From NCBI RefSeq assembly GCF_036687315.1, contig NZ_CP144683.1, positions 992,001-1,056,000 of the forward strand: a stretch of DNA of 64,000 bases, given 5' to 3'. This document shows positions 45,870 to 55,474 of this stretch, piece after piece. The translations under genes were made by a program, and so were the position numbers. The notes beneath the pieces are model-generated. The model saw nothing but the letters and a program-made list of their open reading frames with translations. It was not told the origin of the DNA and did not search any database. Position 1 is the stretch's first letter; every line of letters starts with the position of its first letter. Source of the stretch: Sphingopyxis sp. TUF1. GTDB taxonomy: Bacteria; Pseudomonadota; Alphaproteobacteria; Sphingomonadales; Sphingomonadaceae.

Positions 45870-47711
45870 TCAGCCCGCCGCGTTACCCGCATCCTCGGCC
45901 AGCCGCGCCGGCACCAGCCCGCGCAGGCTGTTGCCGATGAAAAAACCGTGCGCGAGATCGGCGAGCCGAAGGTGCGATTCGACCGCGCGCCCCTTGTCGA
46001 TCAGTTCGCCGCGAAGCACGCCGGGTAGCAGTCCGAGCGCGAGCGGCGGGGTAAGGAGCACGCCGTCGCGCTCGACAAAGATGTTGCTCCAGCTCCCCTC
46101 GGTCACAAAGCCCGGTTCATTGACGAACACGACCTCGGCGGCGCCGCTGTCCTGCCGCGCCCTGTCATAGGGCGCGCGCAGGCTGGTCTTGTGCAGGGCG
46201 CGAAAATCATCCGGCCCCATCGGCGCGGGGCGCACCGCGACCGGCACCGGCAGTTCGGCCAGCCGCGGCAGCGGTGACACCTCAACCGCGAGGGCGCCCG
46301 ACGGCGCAAGCCGCATCCGCACGCGCGCCGCGCTGCGCAGGCGGAAGGTCGCCGATTGCAGGCTGTTGCGTGCGGCATGCCGGTCAAAGGAAAAGCCGAG
46401 CGCCGCGGCGCTCGCCTTCATCCGTGCCAGATGCCCCTCGAGGCGCTGAACCCCGTCGACGGGGTCGAATAGCATCGTTTCAATCAGGTCGAAACTTTCG
46501 CCCGCTGCGCCCACAAATTCCCCCTTGGCCAGACATTCGCGCCATTCCTCGGCTGGCACGCTGTCGGCAACGATTCCCGATCCCAATCCCAGCGTGGCGC
46601 ATGACGGCGCGCCCTGCAACCCGCCTTGCGCGGCGACCGGGGGAAAGACGAGCGTCCGGATCGCGACATTGAACGCGGCATCGCCGCCCGGCTCGATAAA
46701 GCCGATGGACCCAGTGTAGAGGCCGCGCGGCTCCTTCTCCAGCGCGTCGATGATTTCCATCGCGCGCACCTTGGGCGCGCCGGTGATCGACCCGCAGGGA
46801 AAGGCGGCGCGGAGCACATCGACGGCGCCGGCACCCGGCGGCAGGCGCGCGCTGACATCGGACACGAGCTGGTGGATCGTCGGGAAACTTTCGACGCGAA
46901 AAAGGTCGGGCACCGCGACCGATCCCGGGTCGGCGACGCGCGACAAGTCGTTGCGGATCAGATCGACGATCATCAGATTTTCGGCGCGCTGTTTGGGGTC
47001 TTCGGCCAGTTCGCGCGCCGCCGCCGCATCGTCTTTGGGACCGGCGCGTCGCGATGCGGTGCCCTTCATCGGCCGCGCGATCACCGTGCCGTCGCGAAGC
47101 GCGAAGAAAAGTTCCGGCGACAGCGACGCGATCGCCTGCTCGCCCGTCCAGACAAAGCCGCCATATCCGGCACGCGCCGTCCGCCGCAGCCGCGCGTAGA
47201 CGGCGAGTGGATCGCCCGCTACTGGCACGTCGGCGCGAAGCGTCAGGTTCGCCTGATAGATATCGCCCGCGCGGATCAGGGACAGCACATCTTCGACGGC
47301 CGCGAGATAATCGGCGCGCGCGATGCGCGGCGCGACCGGACCGACCCACGCCGACGCCGGATCGGGAAGCAGGCGCTCGACGTCACCGGCGTCGATCCGC
47401 TGCACATCGGCGAACAGGCCGAACCAGCCGAGCGGCACGGTCCCCGCCGCGGCGTCGACCGCGCCGCGCCATGCAGGCGCAAGTCCCTTCCCCGCCTCAT
47501 AAGCCAGATAGCCCGCGGCGTGGAGGCCGCGTGCCCGGGCCGCGCCGAGCCTGTCCAGCAGCGCCGGAATTTCGGCAGCGTTATCGACCGCAACAATGTC
47601 CACCGGATCGGCGAAAAGCCGCGCCGGCGCTGCGCCCTCGACACGTGCGTCGTCGAGCAGGACAAAGGGCGCGCTGCCTGTCGTCGCAAAGCCAATCGTG
47701 TAGCACGGCAT
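45870..47711 (-). CDS. pabB: Aminodeoxychorismate synthase I/4-amino-4-deoxychorismate lyase fusion
   Basis: A 613-residue bifunctional enzyme of p-aminobenzoate synthesis for folate. Residues about 80-390 form the chorismate-binding PabB domain (DIYQANLTLRADVPVAGDPL, IARPMKGTASRRAGPKDDAA, CGSITGAPKVRAMEIIDALE). The C-terminal 200 residues match PabC, a PLP lyase (KTSLRAPYDRARQDSGAAEV, NIFVERDGVLLTPPLALGLL, LPGVLRGELIDKG). The PLP lysine is K in LHKTSLRAPYD. The fusion is common in alphaproteobacteria. A glutamine amidotransferase partner (PabA) is not in the window. Confidence 0.93.
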   Translation of the reverse strand: MPCYTIGFATTGSAPFVLLDDARVEGAAPARLFADPVDIVAVDNAAEIPALLDRLGAARARGLHAAGYLAYEAGKGLAPAWRGAVDAAAGTVPLGWFGLFADVQRIDAGDVERLLPDPASAWVGPVAPRIARADYLAAVEDVLSLIRAGDIYQANLTLRADVPVAGDPLAVYARLRRTARAGYGGFVWTGEQAIASLSPELFFALRDGTVIARPMKGTASRRAGPKDDAAAARELAEDPKQRAENLMIVDLIRNDLSRVADPGSVAVPDLFRVESFPTIHQLVSDVSARLPPGAGAVDVLRAAFPCGSITGAPKVRAMEIIDALEKEPRGLYTGSIGFIEPGGDAAFNVAIRTLVFPPVAAQGGLQGAPSCATLGLGSGIVADSVPAEEWRECLAKGEFVGAAGESFDLIETMLFDPVDGVQRLEGHLARMKASAAALGFSFDRHAARNSLQSATFRLRSAARVRMRLAPSGALAVEVSPLPRLAELPVPVAVRPAPMGPDDFRALHKTSLRAPYDRARQDSGAAEVVFVNEPGFVTEGSWSNIFVERDGVLLTPPLALGLLPGVLRGELIDKGRAVESHLRLADLAHGFFIGNSLRGLVPARLAEDAGNAAG

Positions 47712-47744
47712 TATCGGCTCGTTCGTTCGGCGTGCCGCGCAGCG

Positions 47745-48293
47745 TCAACGTTCGCGGCGGACGCGAATACGCTTCATGTGGCCGATCTCGGCAAAATAGC
47801 TTCCCATGGCACCCGGATAAATAACCACTTGCTCGCCCGGTTTAGGATCCCGTGGAACGTCTGTCTGGTCGGTTTGCATCCAGATTGCTCCATCCTCAAT
47901 CTCGAACCGCATCTTGTTATAACCCTCGCGCCGCGCCCATTTGATCTTGGTTTCCAGCCGCGCCATCTTTTCCTTGTCGTCATCGCCCCCGCCGAAAAAG
48001 GGCAAGTCGCGCAAAGTGAAGCCGAACAGTCCGCGCCGCGCCCTTTGCGCCGCAGCGCGGTCAAAAAAGGTCACATCATTCGCCGTTTGCGCTTGCTCCA
48101 GCGCGTCAACCTGTCGATCGAAACAGGCCAGGCGCGCTGCGGCATCGCCAATTGCGCGGCAGTCATAGACTTGCTGCACCTGCACCGGCGTTCCCGAGGC
48201 ATCTGTTTCCTTTGCGGCGGCGGACGCAAATCCCGGGGTCAGCGACAAAAGCGCAGCGGCCAGAATGGTCAAACGCGGTTGCTTCAACGCCAT
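47745..48293 (-). CDS. Exported protein of unknown function
   Basis: A 182-residue protein with a signal peptide (LTILAAALLSLTPGFASAAA). The mature part begins with a Cys pair in VYDCRAIGDAAARLACFDRQ, a motif found in several unrelated exported families, then a charged, partly helical segment (GGDDDKEKMARLETKIKWAR) and a beta-rich end (IWMQTDQTDVPRDPKPGEQV). It is coded 33 bp upstream of pabB. The start at 48293 follows GGGGAAAG by two bases; no other good site exists. Function unknown. Confidence 0.75.
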   Translation of the reverse strand: MALKQPRLTILAAALLSLTPGFASAAAKETDASGTPVQVQQVYDCRAIGDAAARLACFDRQVDALEQAQTANDVTFFDRAAAQRARRGLFGFTLRDLPFFGGGDDDKEKMARLETKIKWARREGYNKMRFEIEDGAIWMQTDQTDVPRDPKPGEQVVIYPGAMGSYFAEIGHMKRIRVRRER

Positions 48294-48430
48294 GGCTTTC
48301 CCCTGTCGATCCCAGCGCACAACTAGCTGTCCCGCCGCCATACCGCAAGCGCGGGGCGCCATTGCGATTGACGGCGCCGCTGCTTAAAGTGATGTCAATA
48401 ACGCATAAACAGAGAGGTCGCCTCAATTTC

Positions 48431-50095
48431 ATGAACAGCCGCTTTTCCTGGTCGACCGATTATCACCACCCCACCGACTGGGACCAGAGCTTCGCGCCGC
48501 TGTCGCTGCCCGACATGCTGGCGGCGAGTGTCGCGCGAAAGGGCCATGCGCCGATGCTCGATTTCATGGGGCGGCAGTTCGGCTATGTCGAGGTTGCGCA
48601 GGGCGCCGCGCGCGTTGCCCGCGGGTTGCAGCAATTGGGGCTGGGCAAAGGCAGCCGCATCGGCCTGTTCCTGCCCAACGTTCCCCATTATGTCGCGGCC
48701 TATTATGGCGCGCTGATGACGGGCGCGACGGTGGTCAATTTCTCGCCGCTCTATACCGTCGCCGAACTCGAAGCGCAGGTTGAGGATTCGGGCACCGACA
48801 CGCTGTTCACGCTGAGCGCCGCAGCGCTGCTGCCCACTGCGCTCAAGGTTCTCGACGGATCGAGCCTGAACCGGCTGATCGTCGGGTCGGTCGCGGGCGG
48901 ACTGCCGCGGACCAAGTCGCTGCTCTATCGCCTGTTCAAGCGCGGCGAGGTCGCGCCGATGCCCGATGATCCGCGCGTGATCCGCTTTTCGGCGCTCACC
49001 GACAATGACGGGCGGCCCGACGCCGTCGCGATCGATCCCGAAACCGACGTTGCGCTGATCCAATATACCGGCGGCACGACGGGGACACCGAAAGGCGCTA
49101 AGCTGACGCACCAGAATCTGACCGCGAATGCGCGGCAGGTGAATGCCATTGACCCCGACCATGACGCCGACGACCGCATCCTCGGCGTCCTTCCCTTCTT
49201 TCACGTTTTTGCCAACACCTGCGTGCTCAACCGGACGGTGCTCAATGGCGGGTCGATCACCATGCTGCCGCGCTTCGACGCCAAACAGGCGCTGGCGGCA
49301 ATCAACCGCACGCGGACGACGGCGCTGCCCGGCGTCCCGACGATGTATCAGGCGCTGCTCGACCATCCCGATCTGGCGCGCACCGATTTCTCCTCGCTGC
49401 GCGTCTGCATCTCCGGCGGCGCGCCGATGCCCGCCGAGCTGCGCGAAAAATTCGTCGCCGCCACCGGCGCGTCGCTGGTCGAGGGCTATGGCCTCACCGA
49501 AAGTTCGGGGGTCGTGGCGACCAATCCTTATAACGGTCCCGTCCGTCCCGGCACGATCGGCCAGCCTTTGCCAGCAACCCACATCCGCCTGCTCGACAAG
49601 GAAGACCCGACAAAGGATGCGCCGGGCGGCGAGCCCGGCGAACTGGCGGTCAAAGGGCCGCAAATCATGCAAGGGTACTGGAACCGGCCCGACGCCGACA
49701 CCGACAGTTTCACCGCCGACGGCTGGCTGCGCACCGGCGACGTCGCGATTGTCGAGGAGGGCGGCTATATCCGCATCGTCGATCGGCTGAAGGACATGAT
49801 CGCGGTCGGCGGCTTCAAAGTCTATCCGAGCGTGATCGAGGCGCATCTGTACGAGCATCCCGCGGTCAAGGAAGCGATCGTGCTAGGCGTTCCCGACGCC
49901 TATCGCGGCGAGGCACCCAAGGCCTTTGTGACGCTGGAGGAAGGGTTCGAGGTCAGCGGCGAAGCGCTCGCAGCCTGGCTCAACCCGCAGATCGGCAAGC
50001 ATGAACGGGTGATCGCGGTCGAGGTGCGCGACGCGCTGCCAAAGACGATGATCGGCAAGCTCGACCGCAAGGCGCTCAGGGCCGAGGCGGGGTAG
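48431..50095 (+). CDS. fadD: Long-chain fatty-acid-CoA ligase
   Basis: A 554-residue adenylate-forming enzyme that activates fatty acids with ATP and CoA for beta-oxidation or lipid synthesis. The AMP-binding motif is IQYTGGTTGTPKGAKLTHQN, with CISGGAPMPAELREKFVAAT, VEGYGLTESSGVVATNPY and the C-terminal GWLRTGDVAIVEEGGYIRIV followed by DMIAVGGFKVYPSVIE. The ATG at 48431 matches the usual N-terminus; an upstream ATG at 48392 is less likely. A palindromic repeat with a T-tract after its stop may terminate transcription. It fits the same lipid theme as the WS/DGAT gene, but is far from it. Confidence 0.93.
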   Translation: MNSRFSWSTDYHHPTDWDQSFAPLSLPDMLAASVARKGHAPMLDFMGRQFGYVEVAQGAARVARGLQQLGLGKGSRIGLFLPNVPHYVAAYYGALMTGATVVNFSPLYTVAELEAQVEDSGTDTLFTLSAAALLPTALKVLDGSSLNRLIVGSVAGGLPRTKSLLYRLFKRGEVAPMPDDPRVIRFSALTDNDGRPDAVAIDPETDVALIQYTGGTTGTPKGAKLTHQNLTANARQVNAIDPDHDADDRILGVLPFFHVFANTCVLNRTVLNGGSITMLPRFDAKQALAAINRTRTTALPGVPTMYQALLDHPDLARTDFSSLRVCISGGAPMPAELREKFVAATGASLVEGYGLTESSGVVATNPYNGPVRPGTIGQPLPATHIRLLDKEDPTKDAPGGEPGELAVKGPQIMQGYWNRPDADTDSFTADGWLRTGDVAIVEEGGYIRIVDRLKDMIAVGGFKVYPSVIEAHLYEHPAVKEAIVLGVPDAYRGEAPKAFVTLEEGFEVSGEALAAWLNPQIGKHERVIAVEVRDALPKTMIGKLDRKALRAEAG

Positions 50096-50128
50096 CGCCC
50101 GATCTAGAACACGGCCCAGTGAGACAAG

Positions 50129-50227
50129 CGTGCGCACCCGCGAAGGCGGGTGCCCATCTCCCGCCAGTGCAAGTTTGCACCGGCCGGTGATGGATCCCCG
50201 CCTTCGCGGGGATACACGTTTTTTTTT
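50129..50227 (+). terminator. Palindromic repeat arm with T-tract downstream of fadD
   Basis: A diverged family A pair runs from 50129 to about 50218. The right arm contains an eight-pair stem (ATCCCCGC 50194-50201, GCGGGGAT 50206-50213, loop CTTC), five bases later followed by nine Ts (50219-50227). On the plus strand this resembles an intrinsic terminator about 100 bp after the fadD stop. clpA ends on the opposite strand just beyond. Confidence 0.65.
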
Positions 50228-50254
50228 GTCGATCCTGCCGGAAACGCTCGCGCC

Positions 50255-52594
50255 CTATTCGGCCGCCTTCTCCGGCTTGGCTTTCGCTTTGCCCTTGGCG
50301 CCCTTGGGCGCCGCGGGGGTGATCTCAAAGGCTAGCGGATTGCCGACATGGGCGTCCTCGCCGGTCTTCATCTTCACCTTCACCTCGCCGCCGTGGACCA
50401 GCTTGCCGAAGAGCAACTCCTCGGCGAGCGGCTGCTTGATCTTTTCCTGGATCAACCGGCCCATCGGACGCGCGCCATAGAGCTTGTCATAGCCCTTGCC
50501 GGTCAGCCATTCGCGCGCCGCATCGTCGAGCTGGATATGGACGTTGCGGTCGGCGAGTTGCAGCTCGAGTTCGAGAATGAACTTGTCGACAACGCGCGCG
50601 ACGACTTCGGGCGGCAGGTAGCCGAAGGGAACGATCGCATCGAGGCGGTTGCGGAATTCGGGGGTGAACATGCGCTTCACCGCCTCTTCCTGCACATCCT
50701 CGCGCGTCGACTGGCCAAAGCCGATCGATTCGCGCGCCATGTCGCTGGCGCCCGCATTGGTCGTCATGATCAAAATGACGTTGCGGAAATCGACGGTCTT
50801 GCCGTGGTGATCGGTCAGGCGGCCGTTGTCCATCACCTGAAGCAGGATGTTGAACAGATCGGGATGCGCCTTTTCGATCTCGTCGAGCAGCAGCACGCAA
50901 TGCGGGTTCTGGTCGATCGCATCGGTGAGCAGCCCGCCCTGATCGTAGCCGACATAGCCCGGCGGTGCGCCGATCAGGCGGCTGACCGAATGGCGTTCCA
51001 TATATTCGCTCATGTCGAAGCGCTGGAGCGGGATGCCCATGATCGACGCGAGCTGCTTCGCCACCTCGGTCTTGCCGACGCCGGTCGGGCCGCTGAACAG
51101 ATAATTGCCGATAGGCTTTTCGGGATCGCGCAGGCCCGCACGGCTCAGCTTGATCGCCGACGACAGCACCTCGATCGCGGTGTTCTGGCCGAAGACGACG
51201 CGCTTGAGGTCGGTTTCGAGGCTCGCGAGCGTCGCCTTGTCGTCGGTCGATACCGATTTGGGCGGGATGCGCGCCATCGTCGCGATGACCGCCTCGATCT
51301 CTTTCGCGGTGATCGTCTTCTTGCGCTTCGACGGGGCGACGAGCATCTGCATCGCGCCGACCTCGTCGATCACGTCGATCGCCTTGTCGGGCAATTTGCG
51401 GTCGTTGATGTAGCGCGCCGACAGATCGACCGCGGCGTTGATCGCGTCGGGGGTGTAACGCACCTGGTGATGCGCCTCGAACGCGCTGCGCAGCCCCGCA
51501 AGGATTTTCTTGGTATCCTCGAGCGTCGGTTCGACCACGTCGATCTTCTGGAACCGGCGGAGTAGCGCGCGGTCCTTTTCGAAATGGTTGCGGAACTCCT
51601 TATAGGTCGTCGAGCCGATGCAGCGGATCACGCCGCCCGAAAGCGCCGGTTTCAGCAGGTTCGACGCATCCATCGCGCCGCCCGACGTTGCGCCCGCACC
51701 GATGACGGTGTGGATCTCGTCGATGAACAGGATCGCGTGCGGCAGACCTTCGAGTTCGGTCACGACCTGTTTCAGCCGCTCCTCGAAGTCACCACGATAG
51801 CGCGTACCGGCGAGCAGCGCGCCCATGTCGAGCGAATAGATGACCGCGGGCAGCAGCACCTCGGGCACGTCGCCCTCGATGATCTTGCGCGCGAGGCCTT
51901 CGGCGATCGCGGTTTTGCCGACGCCGGGATCGCCGACATAGAGCGGGTTGTTCTTCGACCGGCGGCAGAGGATCTGGATCGTGCGATCGACCTCGGCATT
52001 GCGGCCGATCAGCGGATCGACCTTGCCGGTCTTTGCCTTTTCGTTGAGGTTGACGGTGAACTGGTCGAGCGCGGTTTCCTTCTTGGTCTTGCCGCTGCTG
52101 TCCTTGTCCTTCGTTTCTTCCTTTTCTTCGGGCTCGGCCTGCGGCGAAGGCTTGCCGCCCTTGCCGACGCCGTGGCTGAGGTAGGAGACCGCGTCGAGCC
52201 GCGTCAGATCCTGCTGCTGAAGGAAATAGACGGCGTAGCTTTCGCGTTCGGAAAAGAGCGCGACAAGGACGTTGGCGCCCGTGACCTCATCCTTGCCCGA
52301 CGACTGGACGTGCAGGATCGCGCGCTGGACAACGCGCTGGAAGCCGCTCGTCGGCGACGGATCGCTGTGCCCTTCGACTTTCAGGCTGTCGAGTTCGGTG
52401 TCGAGATAGTGGACGACGGCCGTTTGCAGGTCATCGAGCGCGACACCGCACGCGCGCATCACTTCGGCGGCATGATCGTCATCGATCAGCGCGAAGAGCA
52501 GATGCTCCAATGTCGCATATTCATGGTGACGCTCCGAAGCGGCCTTCAGCGCGTTGTGCAGGGTCTTTTCGAGGCTTTCCGAAAAGGACGGCAT
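50255..52594 (-). CDS. clpA: ATP-dependent Clp protease ATP-binding subunit ClpA
   Basis: ClpA unfolds substrates and feeds them to the ClpP protease. The 779-residue protein has an N domain (PSFSESLEKTLHNALKAASE), then two AAA+ domains with Walker A motifs YVGDPGVGKTAIAEGLARKI and FSGPTGVGKTEVAKQLASIM. The ClpP-docking IGF loop is in MARESIGFGQ. A linker of about 40 charged residues (EEKEETKDKDSSGKTKKETA) separates the N domain from AAA1. The ATG at 52592-52594 has AGGAG nine bases upstream, whereas the first in-frame ATG (52603) overlaps it. clpS, usually upstream, is not next to it here. Confidence 0.96.
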   Translation of the reverse strand: MPSFSESLEKTLHNALKAASERHHEYATLEHLLFALIDDDHAAEVMRACGVALDDLQTAVVHYLDTELDSLKVEGHSDPSPTSGFQRVVQRAILHVQSSGKDEVTGANVLVALFSERESYAVYFLQQQDLTRLDAVSYLSHGVGKGGKPSPQAEPEEKEETKDKDSSGKTKKETALDQFTVNLNEKAKTGKVDPLIGRNAEVDRTIQILCRRSKNNPLYVGDPGVGKTAIAEGLARKIIEGDVPEVLLPAVIYSLDMGALLAGTRYRGDFEERLKQVVTELEGLPHAILFIDEIHTVIGAGATSGGAMDASNLLKPALSGGVIRCIGSTTYKEFRNHFEKDRALLRRFQKIDVVEPTLEDTKKILAGLRSAFEAHHQVRYTPDAINAAVDLSARYINDRKLPDKAIDVIDEVGAMQMLVAPSKRKKTITAKEIEAVIATMARIPPKSVSTDDKATLASLETDLKRVVFGQNTAIEVLSSAIKLSRAGLRDPEKPIGNYLFSGPTGVGKTEVAKQLASIMGIPLQRFDMSEYMERHSVSRLIGAPPGYVGYDQGGLLTDAIDQNPHCVLLLDEIEKAHPDLFNILLQVMDNGRLTDHHGKTVDFRNVILIMTTNAGASDMARESIGFGQSTREDVQEEAVKRMFTPEFRNRLDAIVPFGYLPPEVVARVVDKFILELELQLADRNVHIQLDDAAREWLTGKGYDKLYGARPMGRLIQEKIKQPLAEELLFGKLVHGGEVKVKMKTGEDAHVGNPLAFEITPAAPKGAKGKAKAKPEKAAE

Positions 52595-52744
52595 GGTCTT
52601 CATCTCCTTGCGGGGACCAGGCCGGGGAGAGCGGCCCCCTTAAGAATCCAACGTGGCGATGCCGCCGCCGCACCGCAAGGGAAAAGCGGCAGCGCATGTG
52701 AAATTCCAATGACAGACTTGCTTCATGGTTGTCGAAGCGGCGGA

Positions 52745-54226
52745 TCAACGGAACGGTGGTTCGTTGAATGCGCGCAGTTTCCGGCTGTGCAGCTTGGCCC
52801 CCTCGTCGCGCATCGTTTCGCACGCGCGGATACCGATCTGAAGGTGCGCGGCGATCGCTTCCTCGTAGAAACGGTTCGCCTGTCCGGGCAGCTTGAGCTC
52901 GCCGTGAAGCGGCTTGTCGCTGACGCAGAGCAGGGTGCCATAGGGGACGCGGAAACGATAGCCTTGCGCGGCGATCGTTGCGCTTTCCATGTCGATACCG
53001 ATCGCGCGCGATTGCGAAAAGCGCAGCGCGCTGTCGGTGTAGCGCAGCTCCCAATTGCGGTCGTCGGTGGTAACGACGGTGCCCGTGCGCATCCGTTTCT
53101 TGAGGTCGGCGCCGGTCGCGCCCGACACGCTTTCGGCCGCGCTGGCGAGCGCCTGCTGCACTTCGGCGATCGGCGGGATCGGGATTTCGACCGGCAGCAC
53201 CGCGTCGAGAATATGGTCGTCGCGAAGATATGCGTGCGCGAGCACATAATCGCCGATGCGCTGGCTGGGACGGAGCCCGCCGCAATGGCCGATCATCAGC
53301 CAGGCTTCGGGCCGCAGCACCGCGAGATGGTCGCAGATCGTCTTGGCGTTCGACGGGCCGACGCCGATGTTGACGAGCGTGATGCCGCCGCCATCGGGCG
53401 CGATGAGGTGATAGGCGGGCATCTGGTGCCGCCGCCACGCGCTGTCGGCGACGAGCGCGCTCGCATTGACGCCGGGCTGATCGACGTAAAGCCCCGCGGC
53501 GCCCGCGAGCGCAGTATAGCGCCCCTGCCCCACCTGCGCGCCCGCCCAGGCGACGAATTCATCGACATAGCGATGATAGTTGGTGAACAGGATATAACGC
53601 TGAAAATGCTCGGGCGCGGTACCGGTATAGTGGCGCAGGCGCGCAAGGCTGAAGTCGGTGCGCAGGGCGTCGAACAGCGCGAGCGGCTGATCTGCGGCCG
53701 GATCCTGTCCAAACAGCCCGTCGGCCAATTCGTCGCCGATGTCGGCAAGCTCGGTGGTCGGGAAATGGCGCGCAAGCTCGAGCGGGGTGACCCCGCCCAT
53801 GTCCGACCCGTCGCTGGCGTCGAGCACATAGGGAAAGGGGATCTGCTGCCCCGTCCGCGTCACTTCAAGTTCGACGTCATAATGGCGCGCGAGCAGCATC
53901 AGCTGTTCGCGGAGGTAATCGGCAAACAGATCGGGACGTGTCACCGTCGTGACGAAGGTGCCCGCACGCTCGAAGCGGCCGAAGGACAGATTATGCCCCG
54001 CCTGCCCCTCGCGCTGCTCACCCGTGGTCGTCAGGCGGATCGCCGGATAGTCGAACAGCCCCTTTGCCGCGGCATCGGCGGGCGGCAGGCTGCGGTCGCG
54101 GACATAATCTGCGATGGCGGATTTGAGGTTGGAAACCGATGCGCGGAACTTGTCCTGAAGCTCGGCGATGATGGCGTCGACGCGCGCGGCGGGATCGGTG
54201 TTTTCTTGCGATGATCTGGATGTCAT
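52745..54226 (-). CDS. amn: AMP nucleosidase
   Basis: AMP nucleosidase splits AMP to adenine and ribose 5-phosphate in purine turnover. The 493-residue protein has an N-terminal regulatory domain (YVRDRSLPPADAAAKGLFDY, FSLARLRHYTGTAPEHFQRY) and a C-terminal nucleoside phosphorylase-like domain (HLIAPDGGGITLVNIGVGPS, LMIGHCGGLRPSQRIGDYVL, AIGIDMESATIAAQGYRFRV). The frame extends 54 codons upstream through a family E repeat; the conserved N-terminus begins at the ATG 54224-54226. Neighbours clpA and a peroxiredoxin lie on the same strand. Confidence 0.95.
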   Translation of the reverse strand: MTSRSSQENTDPAARVDAIIAELQDKFRASVSNLKSAIADYVRDRSLPPADAAAKGLFDYPAIRLTTTGEQREGQAGHNLSFGRFERAGTFVTTVTRPDLFADYLREQLMLLARHYDVELEVTRTGQQIPFPYVLDASDGSDMGGVTPLELARHFPTTELADIGDELADGLFGQDPAADQPLALFDALRTDFSLARLRHYTGTAPEHFQRYILFTNYHRYVDEFVAWAGAQVGQGRYTALAGAAGLYVDQPGVNASALVADSAWRRHQMPAYHLIAPDGGGITLVNIGVGPSNAKTICDHLAVLRPEAWLMIGHCGGLRPSQRIGDYVLAHAYLRDDHILDAVLPVEIPIPPIAEVQQALASAAESVSGATGADLKKRMRTGTVVTTDDRNWELRYTDSALRFSQSRAIGIDMESATIAAQGYRFRVPYGTLLCVSDKPLHGELKLPGQANRFYEEAIAAHLQIGIRACETMRDEGAKLHSRKLRAFNEPPFR

Positions 54227-54274
54227 CGCGTCGCTGTTGCACGAAATTATGACAAAAGGGAAGAGGGGGGAGAC

Positions 54275-54408
54275 TCCTCCCTGTCGCGCAGCGATGGGAG
54301 GGGGACCGCGCCCGGAGGGCGTGGTGGAGGGGCGGCGGCCGTCGCGCCATAGCCCCTCCGTCAGCGCTTCGCGCTGCCACCTCCCCATGGCTTCGCCACA
54401 GGGAGGAT
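54275..54408. repeat. Dispersed repeat, family E, copy 3
   Basis: The left end TCCTCCCTGTCGCGCAGCGA is identical to copy 1, and the right end is CACAGGGAGGA. The inner part is arranged inversely (CATAGCCCCTCCGTCAGCGC, then TTCGCGCTGCCACCTCCCCA). It lies between amn and the peroxiredoxin gene. The amn open frame reads through it, but without a conserved protein. Confidence 0.88.
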
Positions 54409-54415
54409 CAAGCTC

Positions 54416-54898
54416 TTACAACTGTTCCAGCATATGATCGGCGCTCGACACCTTGAACTCACCGGGCGCTTCGACGTTCAGCTGTTCAACGACGCCGTCG
54501 TTGACGATCATCGAGAAACGCTGGCCACGCTTGCCCATCCCAAAGGCGGTGCCGTCCATGGTGAGGCCCACCGCTTCGGCGAAGGCGCCATTGCCGTCGG
54601 CGAGCATCGTCACCGTATCGCCGGCATTGGCGCTCTTGCCCCACGCACCCATCACGAATGCATCGTTGACCGCGGTGCAGGCGATTTCATCGACGCCCTT
54701 CGCCTTCAGTTCATCGGCCTTGTCGACGAAGCCCGGCAGGTGCTTGGCCGAACAGGTTGGCGTAAAGGCGCCGGGGACCGAGAAAAGCGCGACCTTGCGG
54801 CCCTTGAAATAATCAGCGCTGCTGACCTGTTCGGGACCGTTTTCGGTGACCTTTACAAAGGTCGCGTCGGGCAGCTTGTCACCGGTCTTGATTGTCAT
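54416..54898 (-). CDS. Peroxiredoxin (Prx5/AhpE-like)
   Basis: A 160-residue thioredoxin-fold peroxidase that reduces H2O2 and organic hydroperoxides, probably with glutathione or thioredoxin. The peroxidatic Cys49 is in VPGAFTPTCSAKHLPGF. Other landmarks are EIACTAVNDAFVMGAWGKSA and the C-terminal FSMIVNDGVVEQLNVEAPGE. It is the Prx5 type. A repeat follows its stop, and the next gene (ABM) lies upstream on the same strand with a 90-bp gap. Confidence 0.94.
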   Translation of the reverse strand: MTIKTGDKLPDATFVKVTENGPEQVSSADYFKGRKVALFSVPGAFTPTCSAKHLPGFVDKADELKAKGVDEIACTAVNDAFVMGAWGKSANAGDTVTMLADGNGAFAEAVGLTMDGTAFGMGKRGQRFSMIVNDGVVEQLNVEAPGEFKVSSADHMLEQL

Positions 54899-54988
54899 GT
54901 CAGCATCCTTTTTTGCTGGAGAATTTCGGAGGCGCAGACATCGTGATGCGCAGCAGTGGTGTCAAGGCGCGGACTAGGCTCGCCGCGA

Positions 54989-55309
54989 TTAACTGCCGGG
55001 GTCGCGCGCCAGAACCAGTCGCCAATGCTGGCTGTCCACGCCTTCCAACATCGGCAGCAATGTCGCGCGATGCGCCTGAAAGGCCGGCGTCGCGGCAAAA
55101 TCGTCCTGCGCCTGCGCGTCGGTAAAGCTTGAAAGCAACAGAAAGCGTCGCCCGCGCTCTTCGGCAAAAAATCGTGTTCCGTGCCATCCAGGGATATTGC
55201 CGAACAAGGGCAACCGTTCGCTTTGCGCCCTCAAAAAATCTTCGCGCTCGGCGGCGTGCGGCGTGAAAATCGTCGTCGAAAAAAGCAGGGTGTCGTCGAA
55301 CATCGTCAT
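54989..55309 (-). CDS. Antibiotic biosynthesis monooxygenase (ABM)-fold protein
   Basis: A 106-residue dimeric alpha-beta barrel of the ABM family. The N-terminal strand is LLFSTTIFTPHAAEREDFLR, with NIPGWHGTRFFAEERGRRFL and SSFTDAQAQDDFAATPAFQA. Such domains can act as quinone-forming monooxygenases, heme-degrading enzymes or stress proteins; the sequence does not tell which. ATG 55309 has AGGAG seven bases upstream; an ATG at 55303 is also possible. Confidence 0.75.
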   Translation of the reverse strand: MTMFDDTLLFSTTIFTPHAAEREDFLRAQSERLPLFGNIPGWHGTRFFAEERGRRFLLLSSFTDAQAQDDFAATPAFQAHRATLLPMLEGVDSQHWRLVLARDPGS

Positions 55310-55474
55310 CATTGGCTCCTTCAAACCCAGGCTCGGACCTGGCGGGGAGCAAGACGATAAAAGCTCAACCGGAATTGAGGTAAAGTGGATTATCACGGCG
55401 GCGCGACAGATGGATCACCGCTGCGCAGTGTCGCGGCACTGGACCGCGCGGAATTGATCCGGCAAAGTGACCCT

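Noticed and set aside
51584..54214. 876-codon plus-strand frame
   Set aside because: Antisense shadow of clpA and amn.
54227..54388. 54-codon N-terminal extension of amn
   Set aside because: It is encoded by a family E repeat and not by enzyme-like sequence; the ATG at 54226 gives the conserved N-terminus.
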